DNA of 28,045 bases from RXIX01 sp003989075 (GCA_029780415.1 JAKOYN010000080.1:1-28045), one strand, 5' to 3'; shown: positions 7,128 to 16,996, numbered from the stretch's first letter. The notes: generated from the letters alone by a model not told the origin. Translations and numbers: made by a program.

Positions 7128-8258
7128 ATGTTCAAGAAAATCTTCCTCACCGTTCTCTTCCTGTTGCTCCTGGTAGGCGCGCTGGCTGGCGCCAAGGTCT
7201 GGCAGTTTCAGACCATGTTTGCTGCCGCCGCGCAGATGGTGCCGCCACCGACCACGGTCACCACCAGTACGGTCACTGCGGATCGCTGGCAACCAACCCT
7301 GGACGCGGTTGGCTCGGTGGTCGCGGTACAAGGCGTCACCATCAGCGCCGAGGTTGCCGGCACCGTCAAGCGGCTGGCCTTTGAATCCGGTGCGACGGTG
7401 CGCGCCGGCGAAGTGCTGGTCGAACTGGATGATGCCGTTGAGCAGGCCCAGTTGCGCTCGGCCAGTGCCAATGCCGATCTGAGCCGGCTCAACCTGGAGC
7501 GCGCCCGTAATCTGCGGCCGCGCAATCTGGTATCACAGTCGGATTTCGACAGTGCCGAAGCCCAGGCCAAACAGGCTGACGCCCAGGTGGATAACATCCG
7601 CGCAGTAATCGCCAAGAAAACCATCCGCGCGCCTTTCGCCGGCCGGCTCGGCATCCGCCAGATCAATCTCGGCCAGTTCCTCGATGGCGGCGCGGCCATC
7701 GTCAGCCTGCAGGCGCTTGACCCGGTCTATGTCGATTTCTCCCTGCCGCAACAGGAACTGGCCCGGCTGCGCGTCGGCATGGTGGTGCGCGTAACCAGCG
7801 ACGCCGCGCCCGGACAGACCTTCATCGGCACGCTCAGCGTGATCAGCCCAGAAATCGACGCCCTGACCCGCAACGTCCGGCTGCGCGCCACCTTCGACAA
7901 CCGCAGCGGTCGCCTGCAACCGGGCATGTATGTCAGCGTCGCCGCCGTACTACCGACCGCCCAGCAGGTGCTGATGATTCCCATCACCGCCGTGCGCTAC
8001 GCACCCTATGGCGATTCGGTGTTCGTGGTCGAGGACAGAAAGGACGAGAAAACCGGCGCGGTCGGCAAGGTGGCAGTGCAGAAATTCGTGCGCCTCGGAC
8101 CCAGTCGCGGTGACTTCGTCGTGGTGGAATCCGGCCTGAACGCCGGTGAAACACTGATCAGTACCGGGGTCTTCAAACTGCGCAACAACGCCCCGGTAGC
8201 GGTGGACAATACTCTGGCGCCGGATTTCCAGCTCAATCCCAAGCCCGCCAATTCCTAA
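7128..8258 (+). CDS. RND efflux periplasmic adaptor subunit (MexH-like)
   Basis: This is a membrane fusion protein that would join the inner-membrane RND pump to an outer-membrane channel. The 376 residues include an N-terminal hydrophobic segment (about 4-21) serving as anchor or signal, with no lipobox cysteine. A split lipoyl domain follows (about 74-102 and IRAPFAGRLG at 166-175), interrupted by an unusually short helical hairpin (103-163), and then beta-barrel and membrane-proximal domains. The ATG at 7017 lies within the operator and promoter and cannot be the translated start if the promoter call is right. The ATG at 7128 puts the hydrophobic segment at the N-terminus, although its ribosome site is weak. 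The permease gene follows 13 bases downstream. Confidence 0.88.
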   Translation: MFKKIFLTVLFLLLLVGALAGAKVWQFQTMFAAAAQMVPPPTTVTTSTVTADRWQPTLDAVGSVVAVQGVTISAEVAGTVKRLAFESGATVRAGEVLVELDDAVEQAQLRSASANADLSRLNLERARNLRPRNLVSQSDFDSAEAQAKQADAQVDNIRAVIAKKTIRAPFAGRLGIRQINLGQFLDGGAAIVSLQALDPVYVDFSLPQQELARLRVGMVVRVTSDAAPGQTFIGTLSVISPEIDALTRNVRLRATFDNRSGRLQPGMYVSVAAVLPTAQQVLMIPITAVRYAPYGDSVFVVEDRKDEKTGAVGKVAVQKFVRLGPSRGDFVVVESGLNAGETLISTGVFKLRNNAPVAVDNTLAPDFQLNPKPANS

Positions 8259-8271
8259 GGCTCGCGCCGCG

Positions 8272-11200
8272 ATGAAATCCTTTACCGATCTGTTCATCAC
8301 CCGGCCGGTGCTGGCCATCGTGGTCAACCTGCTGATCATCATCGCCGGGGTGCAGGCCATCTTCAGCCTCAACGTGCGCCAGTACCCGCGCAACGATAAT
8401 GCCAGCGTCACCGTCACCACGGTCTACACCGGGGCCAGCGCCGAACTGGTGCGCGGCTTCATCACCACGCCGCTGGAACGGGTGATTGCCGCTGCCGATG
8501 GCATCGAGTATCTGGAATCGCAAAGCGCCCAGGGCCTCTCGACCATTCGTGCCCGCCTCAAGCTCAACTACGACGCCACCAAGGCACTGTCCGAGATCAG
8601 TTCCAAGGTCGATCAGGTGCGCGGCGATCTGCCCCCCGAAGCCGAAGTACCGGTGCTCAACATCGAATCGGCGGACAGCGAATTCGCCTCGGCCTATATC
8701 AGCTTCAGCTCGGATATCCTGCGCCAGAACGAGATCACCGACTACCTGGTGCGGGTAGTGCAACCGCGGCTGTCAGCGCTGCAAGGAGTGCAGCGCGCTG
8801 AAATTCTCGGCAGTCGCACCTTCGCCATGCGCATCTGGCTCAAGCCCGAACGCATGGCCGCGCTTAACATCAGCCCGGTGCAGGTGCGCCAGGCCCTGGC
8901 GGCCAACAACTATCTTGCCGCTATCGGCCAGACCAAAGGCTCACTGGTACAGGTCAACCTGACCGCCAACACCGATCTGCGCTCGGTGAGCGAATTCCAG
9001 AATATGGTGGTGCGCGAGCAGGATGGCGCGCTGGTGCGGCTGCGCGACATCGCCGACGTGGTGCTGGGCGCCGAGGACTATAGCGCCGAGGTGCGCTTTT
9101 CCGGGCAAACCGCCGTGTTCATGGGCATTTTCCCCTTACCCAATGCCAACTCGATTGATGTGATCAACCGGGTGCGCACCGAGATGACCCTGATCCAGCA
9201 GGATCTACCGACCGGGCTGAACGCGCGCATTGCCTATGACGCCACCGACTACATCAACAACGCCATCCACGAGGTGATCAAGACCCTGGTTGAAACGCTG
9301 CTGATCGTGGTGGTGATCATCTTCCTATTCCTCGGTTCGCTGCGCTCGGTGCTGGTGCCGGTAATCGCCATTCCGCTATCGCTGATCGGCGGCATATTCC
9401 TGATGCAGGTATTCGGCTTCACCATCAACCTGCTGACTCTGCTGGCTATTGTGCTATCGGTCGGTCTGGTGGTGGACGATGCCATCGTGGTGGTGGAGAA
9501 CGTTGAGCGCCACCTGCGCGAAGGCCAAAGCCCCTTCGATGCCGCCATTCTCGGTGCCCGTGAACTGATCGGGCCGATCATCGCCATGACCATCACGCTC
9601 ATTGCAGTCTATGCACCGATTGGCCTGCAGGGTGGCTTGACCGGTTCATTGTTTCGCGAATTTGCCTTTACCCTGGCCGGCGCTGTGACCATTTCCGGCG
9701 TGGTAGCACTCACCCTGTCGCCGATGATGTCCTCGAAACTGCTCAGCGCCGAGGACGAGCAGCACTGGCTGCCGGCGCATATCAACGCCGCATTCGACCG
9801 GCTGCGTGCTTTTTACGGGCGTCGGCTGGATGCAGCGCTGGCGACGCGGCCGGCGGTGTATCTGATTTGGGTGATGCTGTTCGTGCTGGTGGTGCCGATG
9901 TGGATCCTGTCGGCGCAGGAACTGGCTCCGGGCGAGGATCAGGGCGTGATCTTTGGCATTGTCGAGGCGCCGGCCAATGCCACGCTGGATCAGACCAGCA
10001 GCTTCACCGCTGCGGCCAATGACGCCTTCATGAGCACCCCGGAGACCGCCTTTACCTTCCAGATCACCTTCAGTTCATCTGGCTTTGCCGGCATGGTGAC
10101 CAAGCCCTGGGCCGAGCGTGAACGCACAGTCAACGAGATCCTGCCCGAGATACAGCAGAAACTGGGCAAGATACCCGGTATTCAGATGTTCCCGGTCACG
10201 CCGCCGGCGCTGCCCGGCGGTGGCCAGTTCCCGGTAGAATTCGTGATTGCCTCGACCGCCGACACCAGCGAAATTCTCAAAATTGCCGAGCAGTTGCAGG
10301 AAAAGGCCATCAGCAGCGGCAAATTTGCCTTCCCGCCGCTGATCGACGTCAAGATCGACCAGCCGCAAAGCGAGATCATGATTGATCGCGACAAGGTGGC
10401 GGCGCTGGGTCTGAATCTGCAGCAGGTGGGCGCCGATCTGGCGGCGGCTGTCGGGGGTGGCTACGTCAACCGCTTCAATATCGCCGGGCGCAGTTACAAG
10501 GTGATTCCACAGGTAGCGCGGGTGGACCGGCTCAGTCCAGAGCAGGTGGAGAATCTGTATGTGACCGGCCCTAATGGGCAACTGGTGCCGCTGAGCACGG
10601 TGGCCACGGTGCGCAACAGCACCGTGCCGCGTTCGCTAAACCGCTTCCAGCAGCTTAACTCGGTCAAGCTCAGTGGCGTAGCCATCGTGCCGCTGGATGA
10701 TGCACTGCGCTTTCTGGAAGATGAAGCCGCCAAACTGATGCCACAGGGCTATGTGATTGACTATACGGGCGAATCGCGGCAGTTGCGCCTGGAGGGTGGC
10801 AGCCAGTTCTTCGCCACCATGGGCCTGGCTATTGTGCTGATCTTCCTGGTGCTGGCGGCGCAGTTCAACAGCTTCCGCGATCCCTTGATTATCCTGCTCG
10901 GTTCGGTGCCGCTGGCGCTGTTCGGGGCGCTGCTGTTCACGTTCCTGAAAATGCCCAACCCGCAGATTCCCTTCCCGTTCACCGATGGCTGGACCACAAC
11001 GCTCAACATCTATTCCAAGGTCGGGCTGGTGACGCTGATAGGGTTGATCGCCAAGAACGGCATCCTGATCGTCGAGTTTGCCAATCATCGCCAGCTTGAG
11101 GGTCTGGCCAAGCTTGAGGCCTTGCGCGAGGCGGCGCTGATCCGGCTGCGGCCGATTTTGATGACCAGCGCCGCAACCATCGCCGGTCACCTGCCACTGA

Positions 11201-11382
11201 CCCTGGTCACCGGCGCAGGCGCGGCGGCGCGTAATTCGATCGGTCTGGTACTGGTCGGCGGCATGACCATCGGTACGCTGTTCACTCTGTTTGTGGTGCC
11301 GGCACTGTATATGCTGCTGGCCAAGGACCACGCCCACGACCGCGACGCTGAACGCGCGGCGGCGACCACAGCCGAAACCTGA
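8272..11382 (+). CDS. RND efflux permease, HAE1 family (MexI-like)
   Basis: This is an inner-membrane proton-driven multidrug exporter of 1036 residues, the usual family length. The N-terminal transmembrane helix follows MKSFTDLFITRPV. The proton relay is complete: Asp402-Asp403 in LVVDDAIVVVENVER and Lys928 in LIAKNGILIVEFAN. Two large periplasmic loops and the twofold internal repeat are present. It forms an operon with the adaptor 13 bases upstream and is followed by an intrinsic terminator, with no outer-membrane factor gene in the operon. Similarity to the MexI-like branch rather than the AcrB branch is my reading of the sequence; the substrate is unknown. Regulation is expected from the AcrR-like repressor. 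Confidence 0.92.
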   Translation: MKSFTDLFITRPVLAIVVNLLIIIAGVQAIFSLNVRQYPRNDNASVTVTTVYTGASAELVRGFITTPLERVIAAADGIEYLESQSAQGLSTIRARLKLNYDATKALSEISSKVDQVRGDLPPEAEVPVLNIESADSEFASAYISFSSDILRQNEITDYLVRVVQPRLSALQGVQRAEILGSRTFAMRIWLKPERMAALNISPVQVRQALAANNYLAAIGQTKGSLVQVNLTANTDLRSVSEFQNMVVREQDGALVRLRDIADVVLGAEDYSAEVRFSGQTAVFMGIFPLPNANSIDVINRVRTEMTLIQQDLPTGLNARIAYDATDYINNAIHEVIKTLVETLLIVVVIIFLFLGSLRSVLVPVIAIPLSLIGGIFLMQVFGFTINLLTLLAIVLSVGLVVDDAIVVVENVERHLREGQSPFDAAILGARELIGPIIAMTITLIAVYAPIGLQGGLTGSLFREFAFTLAGAVTISGVVALTLSPMMSSKLLSAEDEQHWLPAHINAAFDRLRAFYGRRLDAALATRPAVYLIWVMLFVLVVPMWILSAQELAPGEDQGVIFGIVEAPANATLDQTSSFTAAANDAFMSTPETAFTFQITFSSSGFAGMVTKPWAERERTVNEILPEIQQKLGKIPGIQMFPVTPPALPGGGQFPVEFVIASTADTSEILKIAEQLQEKAISSGKFAFPPLIDVKIDQPQSEIMIDRDKVAALGLNLQQVGADLAAAVGGGYVNRFNIAGRSYKVIPQVARVDRLSPEQVENLYVTGPNGQLVPLSTVATVRNSTVPRSLNRFQQLNSVKLSGVAIVPLDDALRFLEDEAAKLMPQGYVIDYTGESRQLRLEGGSQFFATMGLAIVLIFLVLAAQFNSFRDPLIILLGSVPLALFGALLFTFLKMPNPQIPFPFTDGWTTTLNIYSKVGLVTLIGLIAKNGILIVEFANHRQLEGLAKLEALREAALIRLRPILMTSAATIAGHLPLTLVTGAGAAARNSIGLVLVGGMTIGTLFTLFVVPALYMLLAKDHAHDRDAERAAATTAET

Positions 11383-11389
11383 GGTGTGT

Positions 11390-11417
11390 GATGCCGGCCT
11401 GGGTCCATGCCGGCATC
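11390..11417. repeat. Small palindrome downstream of the RND permease
   Basis: GATGCCGGC (11390-11398) and GCCGGCATC (11409-11417) form a perfect 9-bp stem around a 10-base loop. It begins 8 bases after the permease stop and precedes a second hairpin that is an intrinsic terminator. It looks like the short GCCGGC-type intergenic palindromes frequent in GC-rich proteobacteria and may stabilise the mRNA 3' end. Confidence 0.5.
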
Positions 11418-11424
11418 CATCAAG

Positions 11425-11451
11425 CCGCCCGGCTGAACGGGCGGTTTTTTT
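11425..11451 (+). terminator. Intrinsic terminator of the RND adaptor-permease operon
   Basis: Arms CCGCCCG (11425-11431) and CGGGCGG (11438-11444) enclose a 6-base loop and are followed by seven T (11445-11451). This is a classical Rho-independent terminator for the plus-strand operon. It ends 3 bases before the 3' end of the converging superoxide dismutase gene. Confidence 0.88.
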
Positions 11452-11453
11452 GT

Positions 11454-12203
11454 TCAACCGGCCAGATTGCGCGCCGCGAAGTCCCAGTTGAGCAGATTGT
11501 CGAGCAGGGCATTCACGTAATCAGCGCGCCGGTTCTGATAATCCAGATAATAGGCGTGCTCCCAGACATCAACAGTCAGCAGCGGCTTTTGCCCATGCGC
11601 GATCGGCGTATCGGCGTTGCCGGTCCGGGTTACGATCAGCCTGTCACCTTCCTTGACCAGCCACGCCCAGCCACTGCCAAACTGGCCGGTCGCCGCCTTG
11701 GCGAATTCCGCCTTGAACGCGTCATGACTGCCAAAGGAGCGGTCGATTAGCGCCGCCAGTGCGTCATCCGGCTTGCCACCCCCCTTTGGCCGCAGGCTGT
11801 TCCAGTAGAAGGTGTGATTCCACACCTGCGCGGCGTTGTTGAAAATCGCCACCTGATCGGCCTTGCCCGCGCTGGCCTGGATCACCGCCTCCAGCGACTG
11901 TTCGGCCAGCGGCGTGCCGGCGACCAGTTCGTTGAGCTTGTTGACATAGCCCTGATGGTGCTTGCCGTAGTGAAAACCGATGGTTTGCGCCGAGATATAG
12001 GGGTCCAGCGCATTTTCCGCATACGGTAGCGGGGGCAGGCTGAACGGGCCCTTGGCGACCTCGGCGGCGCGGGTCAGGCGCGGACTCAACAGGCCACCGG
12101 TGGCCAGAACCGCACTTCCCGCCAACAGGGCGCCAAGGAACTGACGGCGATTCAAGCGTGGATTGAACAGCTTCGATTCAGACATCTCAGACCTCTCAGA
12201 CAT
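11454..12203 (-). CDS. Tat-exported iron superoxide dismutase
   Basis: The enzyme converts superoxide to hydrogen peroxide and oxygen, here predicted outside the cytoplasm. The 249 residues begin with a twin-arginine signal, NRRQFLG (18-24), followed by a hydrophobic core and a likely cleavage near TRAA (44-47). The SOD fold begins around residue 53. Metal ligands are His78 (FHYGKHH), His130 (VWNHTFYW), Asp212 and His216 (DVWEHAYY). FNNAAQ and FGSGWAWL favour the iron type. Two in-frame starts are possible, ATG at 12203 (GGGAG upstream) and ATG 18 bases later (GAGAGG upstream); both keep the signal. Most SodB enzymes are cytoplasmic, so the Tat leader is notable. The gene stands alone between two efflux operons. 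Confidence 0.93.
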   Translation of the reverse strand: MSERSEMSESKLFNPRLNRRQFLGALLAGSAVLATGGLLSPRLTRAAEVAKGPFSLPPLPYAENALDPYISAQTIGFHYGKHHQGYVNKLNELVAGTPLAEQSLEAVIQASAGKADQVAIFNNAAQVWNHTFYWNSLRPKGGGKPDDALAALIDRSFGSHDAFKAEFAKAATGQFGSGWAWLVKEGDRLIVTRTGNADTPIAHGQKPLLTVDVWEHAYYLDYQNRRADYVNALLDNLLNWDFAARNLAG

Positions 12204-12301
12204 CGGCGGACTCCCGGGAGTGGCAAGGGATATACAGCTTGCAATAGACAGTCTAGCGCAGGACCAGGTGCGGCGCGGCGGCTACACCGAGGCACCGCAG
12301 G

Positions 12302-12334
12302 CCAGAACAAAACGGGGGAGCATTCGCTCCCCCG
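12302..12334 (-). terminator. Intrinsic terminator of the tripartite efflux operon
   Basis: On the minus strand CGGGGGAGC and GCTCCCCCG (12334-12313) form a perfect 9-bp stem with a 4-base loop, followed directly by TTTTGTTC. It lies 25 bases after the outer-membrane factor stop and separates that operon from the downstream SOD gene. Confidence 0.88.
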
Positions 12335-12358
12335 CACGCTAACAATAACCGCAATCGA

Positions 12359-13771
12359 TCAGACGGGCGGCGCGACACTCATCCGCTGTGCCTCATCAAC
12401 CCAGCCACCGCCCATGACCTTGTACAGATTGGCCAGGGCGATGAACAACTGGCCCTGGCTTTGCACCAGGGACAGCTGCGCGCTGTACAGATTGCGCTCG
12501 GCATCGACCACGGTCAGGTAGTCGGAATAGCCGTTCTGATAGCGCAGCGTGGCCAGATCCAGATAGCGCTGCAGGGCCTTGACCTGCTCCACCTGAGTCT
12601 GCAACTGCTCGCGCAGCTTGGCCACTGCAACCAGCGCATCATCGACCTCGGCGAAGGCGGTCTGGATGACCTGCTGATAATTGAGCAGCGCCTGCTTCTG
12701 CACCGCTTCAGCAACCTGCAACTGCCCTTCCAGACGGCCGCCGGTAAAGATCGGCTGGGTCAGTTGCCCGGCGAAGGTCCAGGTGCGCGACGGTCCTTCA
12801 AACAGATCGGACAGATCGTTGCTGGCCAGACCGAGCAGCCCGGTCAGGGAGATGCTGGGATAGAACGCCGCCTTGGCCACGCCGATCTGGGCATTGGCGG
12901 CGATCAACTGCTGCTCGGCCTGACGGATGTCCGGACGGCGCTCAAGCAGCTCGGACGGCAGACCACCGGGCACCTGTGGCATCGCCAACTGATCCAGATT
13001 ACGACCCCGGGCGATATGCCCCGGATTGCGGCCCAGCAGCAGGCTGATGGCGTTTTCCTGCTGGGCAATCTGCCGCTCCAGCAGCGGCACCTGCACGGCC
13101 GCGTTCTGGTATTCAGCTACCGCCTGCTGGTAGTCCATTTCGCCAATCAGGCCGGCCTTGAAGCGCAACCCATTGATCCGCACCGATTCACTACGGGTCT
13201 GCAGTGTCTCGCGGGTTACCACCAGTTGCTTGTCATAATCCAACAGCAGCACATAACTGCTCGCCAACTGGCTGACCAGGGTCAGGATCACCGTGCGCCG
13301 TGCTTCCTCGGTAGCCAGCAACTGGGCACGCGCCGCATCCGTAGCGCTGCTCAGCTTGCCCCATAGATCCAGCTCATACGACACCCCCAGATCCAGCTGG
13401 AAGTTGTTGTTGATCAGGCTGGTGCCTGCCGGCACGGTAGTCTCACCACTGCGGGTGCGTGCACCGGAGGCACCCGCCCCGACCTGCGGAAACTGCTCAG
13501 ATCGGGTCACCCCATAGCGGCCCATGTACTCCTCGACCCGCGCTGCGGCAATCTGCACATCCTTGTTTTCCTGCAGCGCAATCTGGATCAGGCCATCCAG
13601 CACCGGATCCTGGAACTGCTGCCACCATGCGGTATTGGCCAGCGAGTTGGCCTGCTGGATCGAGACCTGCCACTGTGCCGGCACCGGTACCTCAGGACGC
13701 TGATAGACCGGACCCACCGCGCAGCCGCCCAGGGCGATACCGAGCGCGGTCACGAGTAAGGTTTTACGCAT
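12359..13771 (-). CDS. Outer-membrane efflux lipoprotein, NodT/OprM family
   Basis: This is a TolC-like trimeric outer-membrane channel for the RND pump. The 470 residues start with MRKTLLVTALGIALGGC, a lipoprotein signal with Cys17 as the lipidated residue, followed by the family-typical AVGPVYQRPEVPVP. Two repeated coiled-coil/beta units follow, with a YELDLWGK segment and the second repeat around ERRPDIRQAEQQL. I chose ATG 13771 because GGAGG lies 9 bases upstream and the signal then sits at the N-terminus; a longer in-frame start has no such support. The start overlaps the permease stop by 8 bases. As the only outer-membrane factor in the window, it may also serve the MexHI-like pump. Confidence 0.93.
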   Translation of the reverse strand: MRKTLLVTALGIALGGCAVGPVYQRPEVPVPAQWQVSIQQANSLANTAWWQQFQDPVLDGLIQIALQENKDVQIAAARVEEYMGRYGVTRSEQFPQVGAGASGARTRSGETTVPAGTSLINNNFQLDLGVSYELDLWGKLSSATDAARAQLLATEEARRTVILTLVSQLASSYVLLLDYDKQLVVTRETLQTRSESVRINGLRFKAGLIGEMDYQQAVAEYQNAAVQVPLLERQIAQQENAISLLLGRNPGHIARGRNLDQLAMPQVPGGLPSELLERRPDIRQAEQQLIAANAQIGVAKAAFYPSISLTGLLGLASNDLSDLFEGPSRTWTFAGQLTQPIFTGGRLEGQLQVAEAVQKQALLNYQQVIQTAFAEVDDALVAVAKLREQLQTQVEQVKALQRYLDLATLRYQNGYSDYLTVVDAERNLYSAQLSLVQSQGQLFIALANLYKVMGGGWVDEAQRMSVAPPV

Positions 13772-16700
13772 CGTGGCGATCCTCCAGCAAACCCTTATCC
13801 CCGGCTGCCTTGCCGGCAGGAGCAGGCACGGTATCGGCGTGGACAACATCCTCCTTCTTCTTGCCGCCCCGTTCGCTCAGACCCTCGAACAGACGGAAGA
13901 ACATCGGCACGAAGAAGATCGCCAGCACGGTCGCTGCGGTCATGCCACCGACGATACCGGTACCGATGGAATGACGGCTGTTGGCACCAGCACCGGTAGC
14001 GATCACCAGCGGAATCGCGCCAAGAATGAAGGCCAGCGAGGTCATCAGAATCGGCCGGAAGCGCAGGCGCGCGGCCTCGACCGCCGCTTCCAGGATCGGC
14101 ATGCCCTCCTCGTGCTTCATCACCGCGAATTCCACGATCAGAATGGCGTTCTTGGCCGCCAGACCGACCAGAGTCAGCAGACCGATCTGGAAATACACGT
14201 CGTTTTCCATGCCGCGCAGCCACACCGCCAGCAGAGCACCGAAGATGCCAAACGGCACTGCCATCAGCACGCTGAACGGCAGCGACCACTTCTCGTATTG
14301 CGCCGCCAGGATCAGGAACACCATGATCAGGCCGTAGATGAACACCATCGCCGAATCACCGCCGACCTTCTTTTCCTGATAGGCCTGGCCGCTCCAGCCA
14401 AAGGAGTAGCCCTGCGGCAGCGCCGTGCTGGCCACCTCTTCCATGGCGGCAAGCGCCTGACCCGAGCTGTAGCCGGGCGCGGCACCGCCGGTCACCTTGG
14501 CCGCCGGGAAGGTATTGAAGCGGGTGATCAGGTTGGGCGCACTGGTGTACTCCAGCTTGGTCACGGCCGCCAGCGGCACCATGCCACCGCTGAGCGAGCG
14601 TACATAGATCTGCTTGATGTCATCGGGCCGCGAGCGGTATTCCGGGGCTGCCTGAACGATCACCTGCCACACCTGGCTGTACAGGTTGAACTGGCTGACG
14701 TACAGCGAGCCAAACAGCGCCTGCAGGGTGCCAAACACATTACCCACCGGCACGCCCAGGGTGCGCGCCTGCTCGCGATCCAACGTGACGTACAGTTGCT
14801 GCGAGGCCGCGTTGATGGTGGTGGTCAAGCCGCGCAATTCCGGGCGCTGGCTGGCCTTGGCCACGAAGTCCTGGGTCACCTTCGCCAGTTGCTTGATATC
14901 GCTGCCACCGCGACTCTGAATCCAGAACTCAAAGCCGCCGGTAGTACCCAGGCCGGGAATCGAGGGCGGATTGAACACCAGAGCGACAGCCTCGCCGATC
15001 TTGGAAAACTTACCCATGACCTCGCGGATCACGTTCGGCGCGCTTTCCTTTGGATCCTTGCGCTCCTCGTAATCCTTGAAGGAGACAAACAGGGTGGTGT
15101 CGGTGGTCTTCTGTTGCGAATCCAGCAGGCTGTAGCCGTTGATCGCGACCACGCTGCCGACGGCCGGATTGGCGCGGAAGATATCGGTCATCTGAGTGGC
15201 CGCTGCTTCGGTGCGATCCAGGCTGGCGCCATCGGGCATGATGCCGACGCCGAATACATAACCCTGGTCCTCATCCGGGACAAAACTGCTCGGCACTTTA
15301 TTGAACAGACCGTAGATCGCCACCAGCATGATCGCGAACAGCGTCAAGCCCAGCAGAACACGCTTGGTGACAAAACGCACGCTCTCGGCGTAGCCGTGGG
15401 TCACCCAATCGAAGCCGCGGTTAAACGGACCAAAGAAGAAGCGATAGAGCAGGTCGGTGCGCTGGTCGCCGTGCTGGCCGGGCTTGAGCAGCAGGGCCGC
15501 CAAGGCCGGACTCAGCGTCAGCGCCACCAGACCGGAGATCGCCACCGAAATCGCGATGGTGATGGCGAACTGCTTGTATAACTGCCCGGTCATGCCGCCG
15601 AGGAACGCAACCGGCACGAACACCGCGCTCAGCACCAGCACCACCGCGATCACCGGCCCGGTCACCTCGTCCATGGCCCGGTGCGCCGCTTCCTTGGGCG
15701 GCAGGTGAAACTCCGCCATGTTGCGCTCGACGTTTTCCACCACCACGATGGCATCGTCGACCACGATGCCTATACACAGCACCAGGCCGAACAGGGTCAG
15801 CATGTTGACCGAGAAACCGAGCAGGTACATGCCGCTGAAGGTCGCAACCACTGAGACGATCACCGCGATGATGGGGATGATGGTGGCCCGCCAGCTTTGC
15901 AGGAACAGGTAGACCACCAGGATCACCAGTACAATGGCTTCCATCAGGGTCTTGACCACCTCGTCGATCGAAGCCTGCACGAACTTGGTAGTGTCCAGGG
16001 CGACCGAGTAATCAAGGCCGGCCGGGAAGCTCTTCTTCAGATCCTCCAGAGCGGCTCGGACCTGCTTGGATACGTCCAGGGCATTGGCGCCCGCCTGCTG
16101 GTAGACGGCGATGGCAGTGCCGACCTTGCCGTTGAAGCGGCTGCGCAGGTTGTAACTCTGCATGCCCAGGGTCACATAGCCGATATCCTTGAGGCGCAGC
16201 ACGCCCGCGCCTGTGGTGCTGGCACGCAGGATGATGTTCTCGAATTCCTCAGGTGTGCTCAGCCGGCCCTGGGTGGATACCGGGAAGGTCAGCTCCACTG
16301 GCCCGTTGGTCGGCGACTGGCCAATCTGGCCGATGGCAAACTGCTGGTTCTGGGTCTGGATGGCCTGGATCACCTCGTCGGTGGTCAGGCCCAGCTCGCT
16401 CATCCGGTCCGGTTTGAGCCAGATGCGCATGGCGTAATTGGGCACGCCGAAGATGCTGGCCTGATTGGCGCCGGGAATCCGCTGCAAAGCATTGAGCACA
16501 TACAGGTAGGCGTAGTTGCCGACGTAGGTTTCGTCGAGGGAACCGTCCGGCGAGTAGATCGCGATCACCATCAGGAAGGTGGACGACTTGGTCTGCACCT
16601 GCACACCCTGCTTGGACACGGCTTCGGGCAACTGCGGCAAGGCCAGACTGACCTGATTCTGCACGTTAACCTGGGCGATATCCGGATCGGTGCCGATGTC

Positions 16701-16985
16701 GAAGAACACGTTCAGGTTCATGTTGCCGGTCGATGAACTCGACGAGTACATGTACATCAGGTTGTCGACGCTGTTGACCTGCTGCTCGATCGGCGCGGCC
16801 ACGCTTTGCGAAACCACGTCGGCGCTGGCGCCAGGATAGGTGGCCGATACCTGCACCTGCACCGGGGTGATGTCGGGGTACTGGGCAATGGGCAACACAC
16901 CCATCGCCGACAGCCCGGCCAGGCTGAGGATGATCGATACCACCGCGGCGAATACCGGGCGGTCGATAAAGAAATGGGAAATCAT
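13764..16985 (-). CDS. RND efflux permease, HAE1 family (AcrB/MexF-like)
   Basis: This is the inner-membrane drug/proton antiporter of a tripartite pump. The 1073 residues match AcrB-class length with a slightly long, Lys/Ala-rich cytoplasmic tail. It starts with MISHFFIDRPVFA, the classic HAE1 N-terminus. Proton-relay residues are Asp410-Asp411 (IVVDDAIVVVENVER) and Lys945 (LAAKNAILIVEFA). Both periplasmic loops and the twofold repeat are complete. AAGGGG lies upstream of the ATG. It begins 11 bases after the adaptor stop and overlaps the outer-membrane factor start by 8 bases, so the three form one operon. Substrates cannot be told from the sequence. Confidence 0.95.
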   Translation of the reverse strand: MISHFFIDRPVFAAVVSIILSLAGLSAMGVLPIAQYPDITPVQVQVSATYPGASADVVSQSVAAPIEQQVNSVDNLMYMYSSSSSTGNMNLNVFFDIGTDPDIAQVNVQNQVSLALPQLPEAVSKQGVQVQTKSSTFLMVIAIYSPDGSLDETYVGNYAYLYVLNALQRIPGANQASIFGVPNYAMRIWLKPDRMSELGLTTDEVIQAIQTQNQQFAIGQIGQSPTNGPVELTFPVSTQGRLSTPEEFENIILRASTTGAGVLRLKDIGYVTLGMQSYNLRSRFNGKVGTAIAVYQQAGANALDVSKQVRAALEDLKKSFPAGLDYSVALDTTKFVQASIDEVVKTLMEAIVLVILVVYLFLQSWRATIIPIIAVIVSVVATFSGMYLLGFSVNMLTLFGLVLCIGIVVDDAIVVVENVERNMAEFHLPPKEAAHRAMDEVTGPVIAVVLVLSAVFVPVAFLGGMTGQLYKQFAITIAISVAISGLVALTLSPALAALLLKPGQHGDQRTDLLYRFFFGPFNRGFDWVTHGYAESVRFVTKRVLLGLTLFAIMLVAIYGLFNKVPSSFVPDEDQGYVFGVGIMPDGASLDRTEAAATQMTDIFRANPAVGSVVAINGYSLLDSQQKTTDTTLFVSFKDYEERKDPKESAPNVIREVMGKFSKIGEAVALVFNPPSIPGLGTTGGFEFWIQSRGGSDIKQLAKVTQDFVAKASQRPELRGLTTTINAASQQLYVTLDREQARTLGVPVGNVFGTLQALFGSLYVSQFNLYSQVWQVIVQAAPEYRSRPDDIKQIYVRSLSGGMVPLAAVTKLEYTSAPNLITRFNTFPAAKVTGGAAPGYSSGQALAAMEEVASTALPQGYSFGWSGQAYQEKKVGGDSAMVFIYGLIMVFLILAAQYEKWSLPFSVLMAVPFGIFGALLAVWLRGMENDVYFQIGLLTLVGLAAKNAILIVEFAVMKHEEGMPILEAAVEAARLRFRPILMTSLAFILGAIPLVIATGAGANSRHSIGTGIVGGMTAATVLAIFFVPMFFRLFEGLSERGGKKKEDVVHADTVPAPAGKAAGDKGLLEDRHDA

Positions 16986-16996
16986 CGGGCGCCCCT

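Noticed and set aside
10636..11457. Open frame of 273 codons antisense to the end of the MexI-like permease
   Set aside because: It is antisense to a conserved transmembrane region and reads through the permease terminator; the translation is low-complexity.
13773..15581. Open frame of 602 codons on the plus strand opposite the AcrB-like permease
   Set aside because: The translation is rich in His, Gln and Arg and mirrors the codon pattern of the permease; no domain or plausible start signal is seen.
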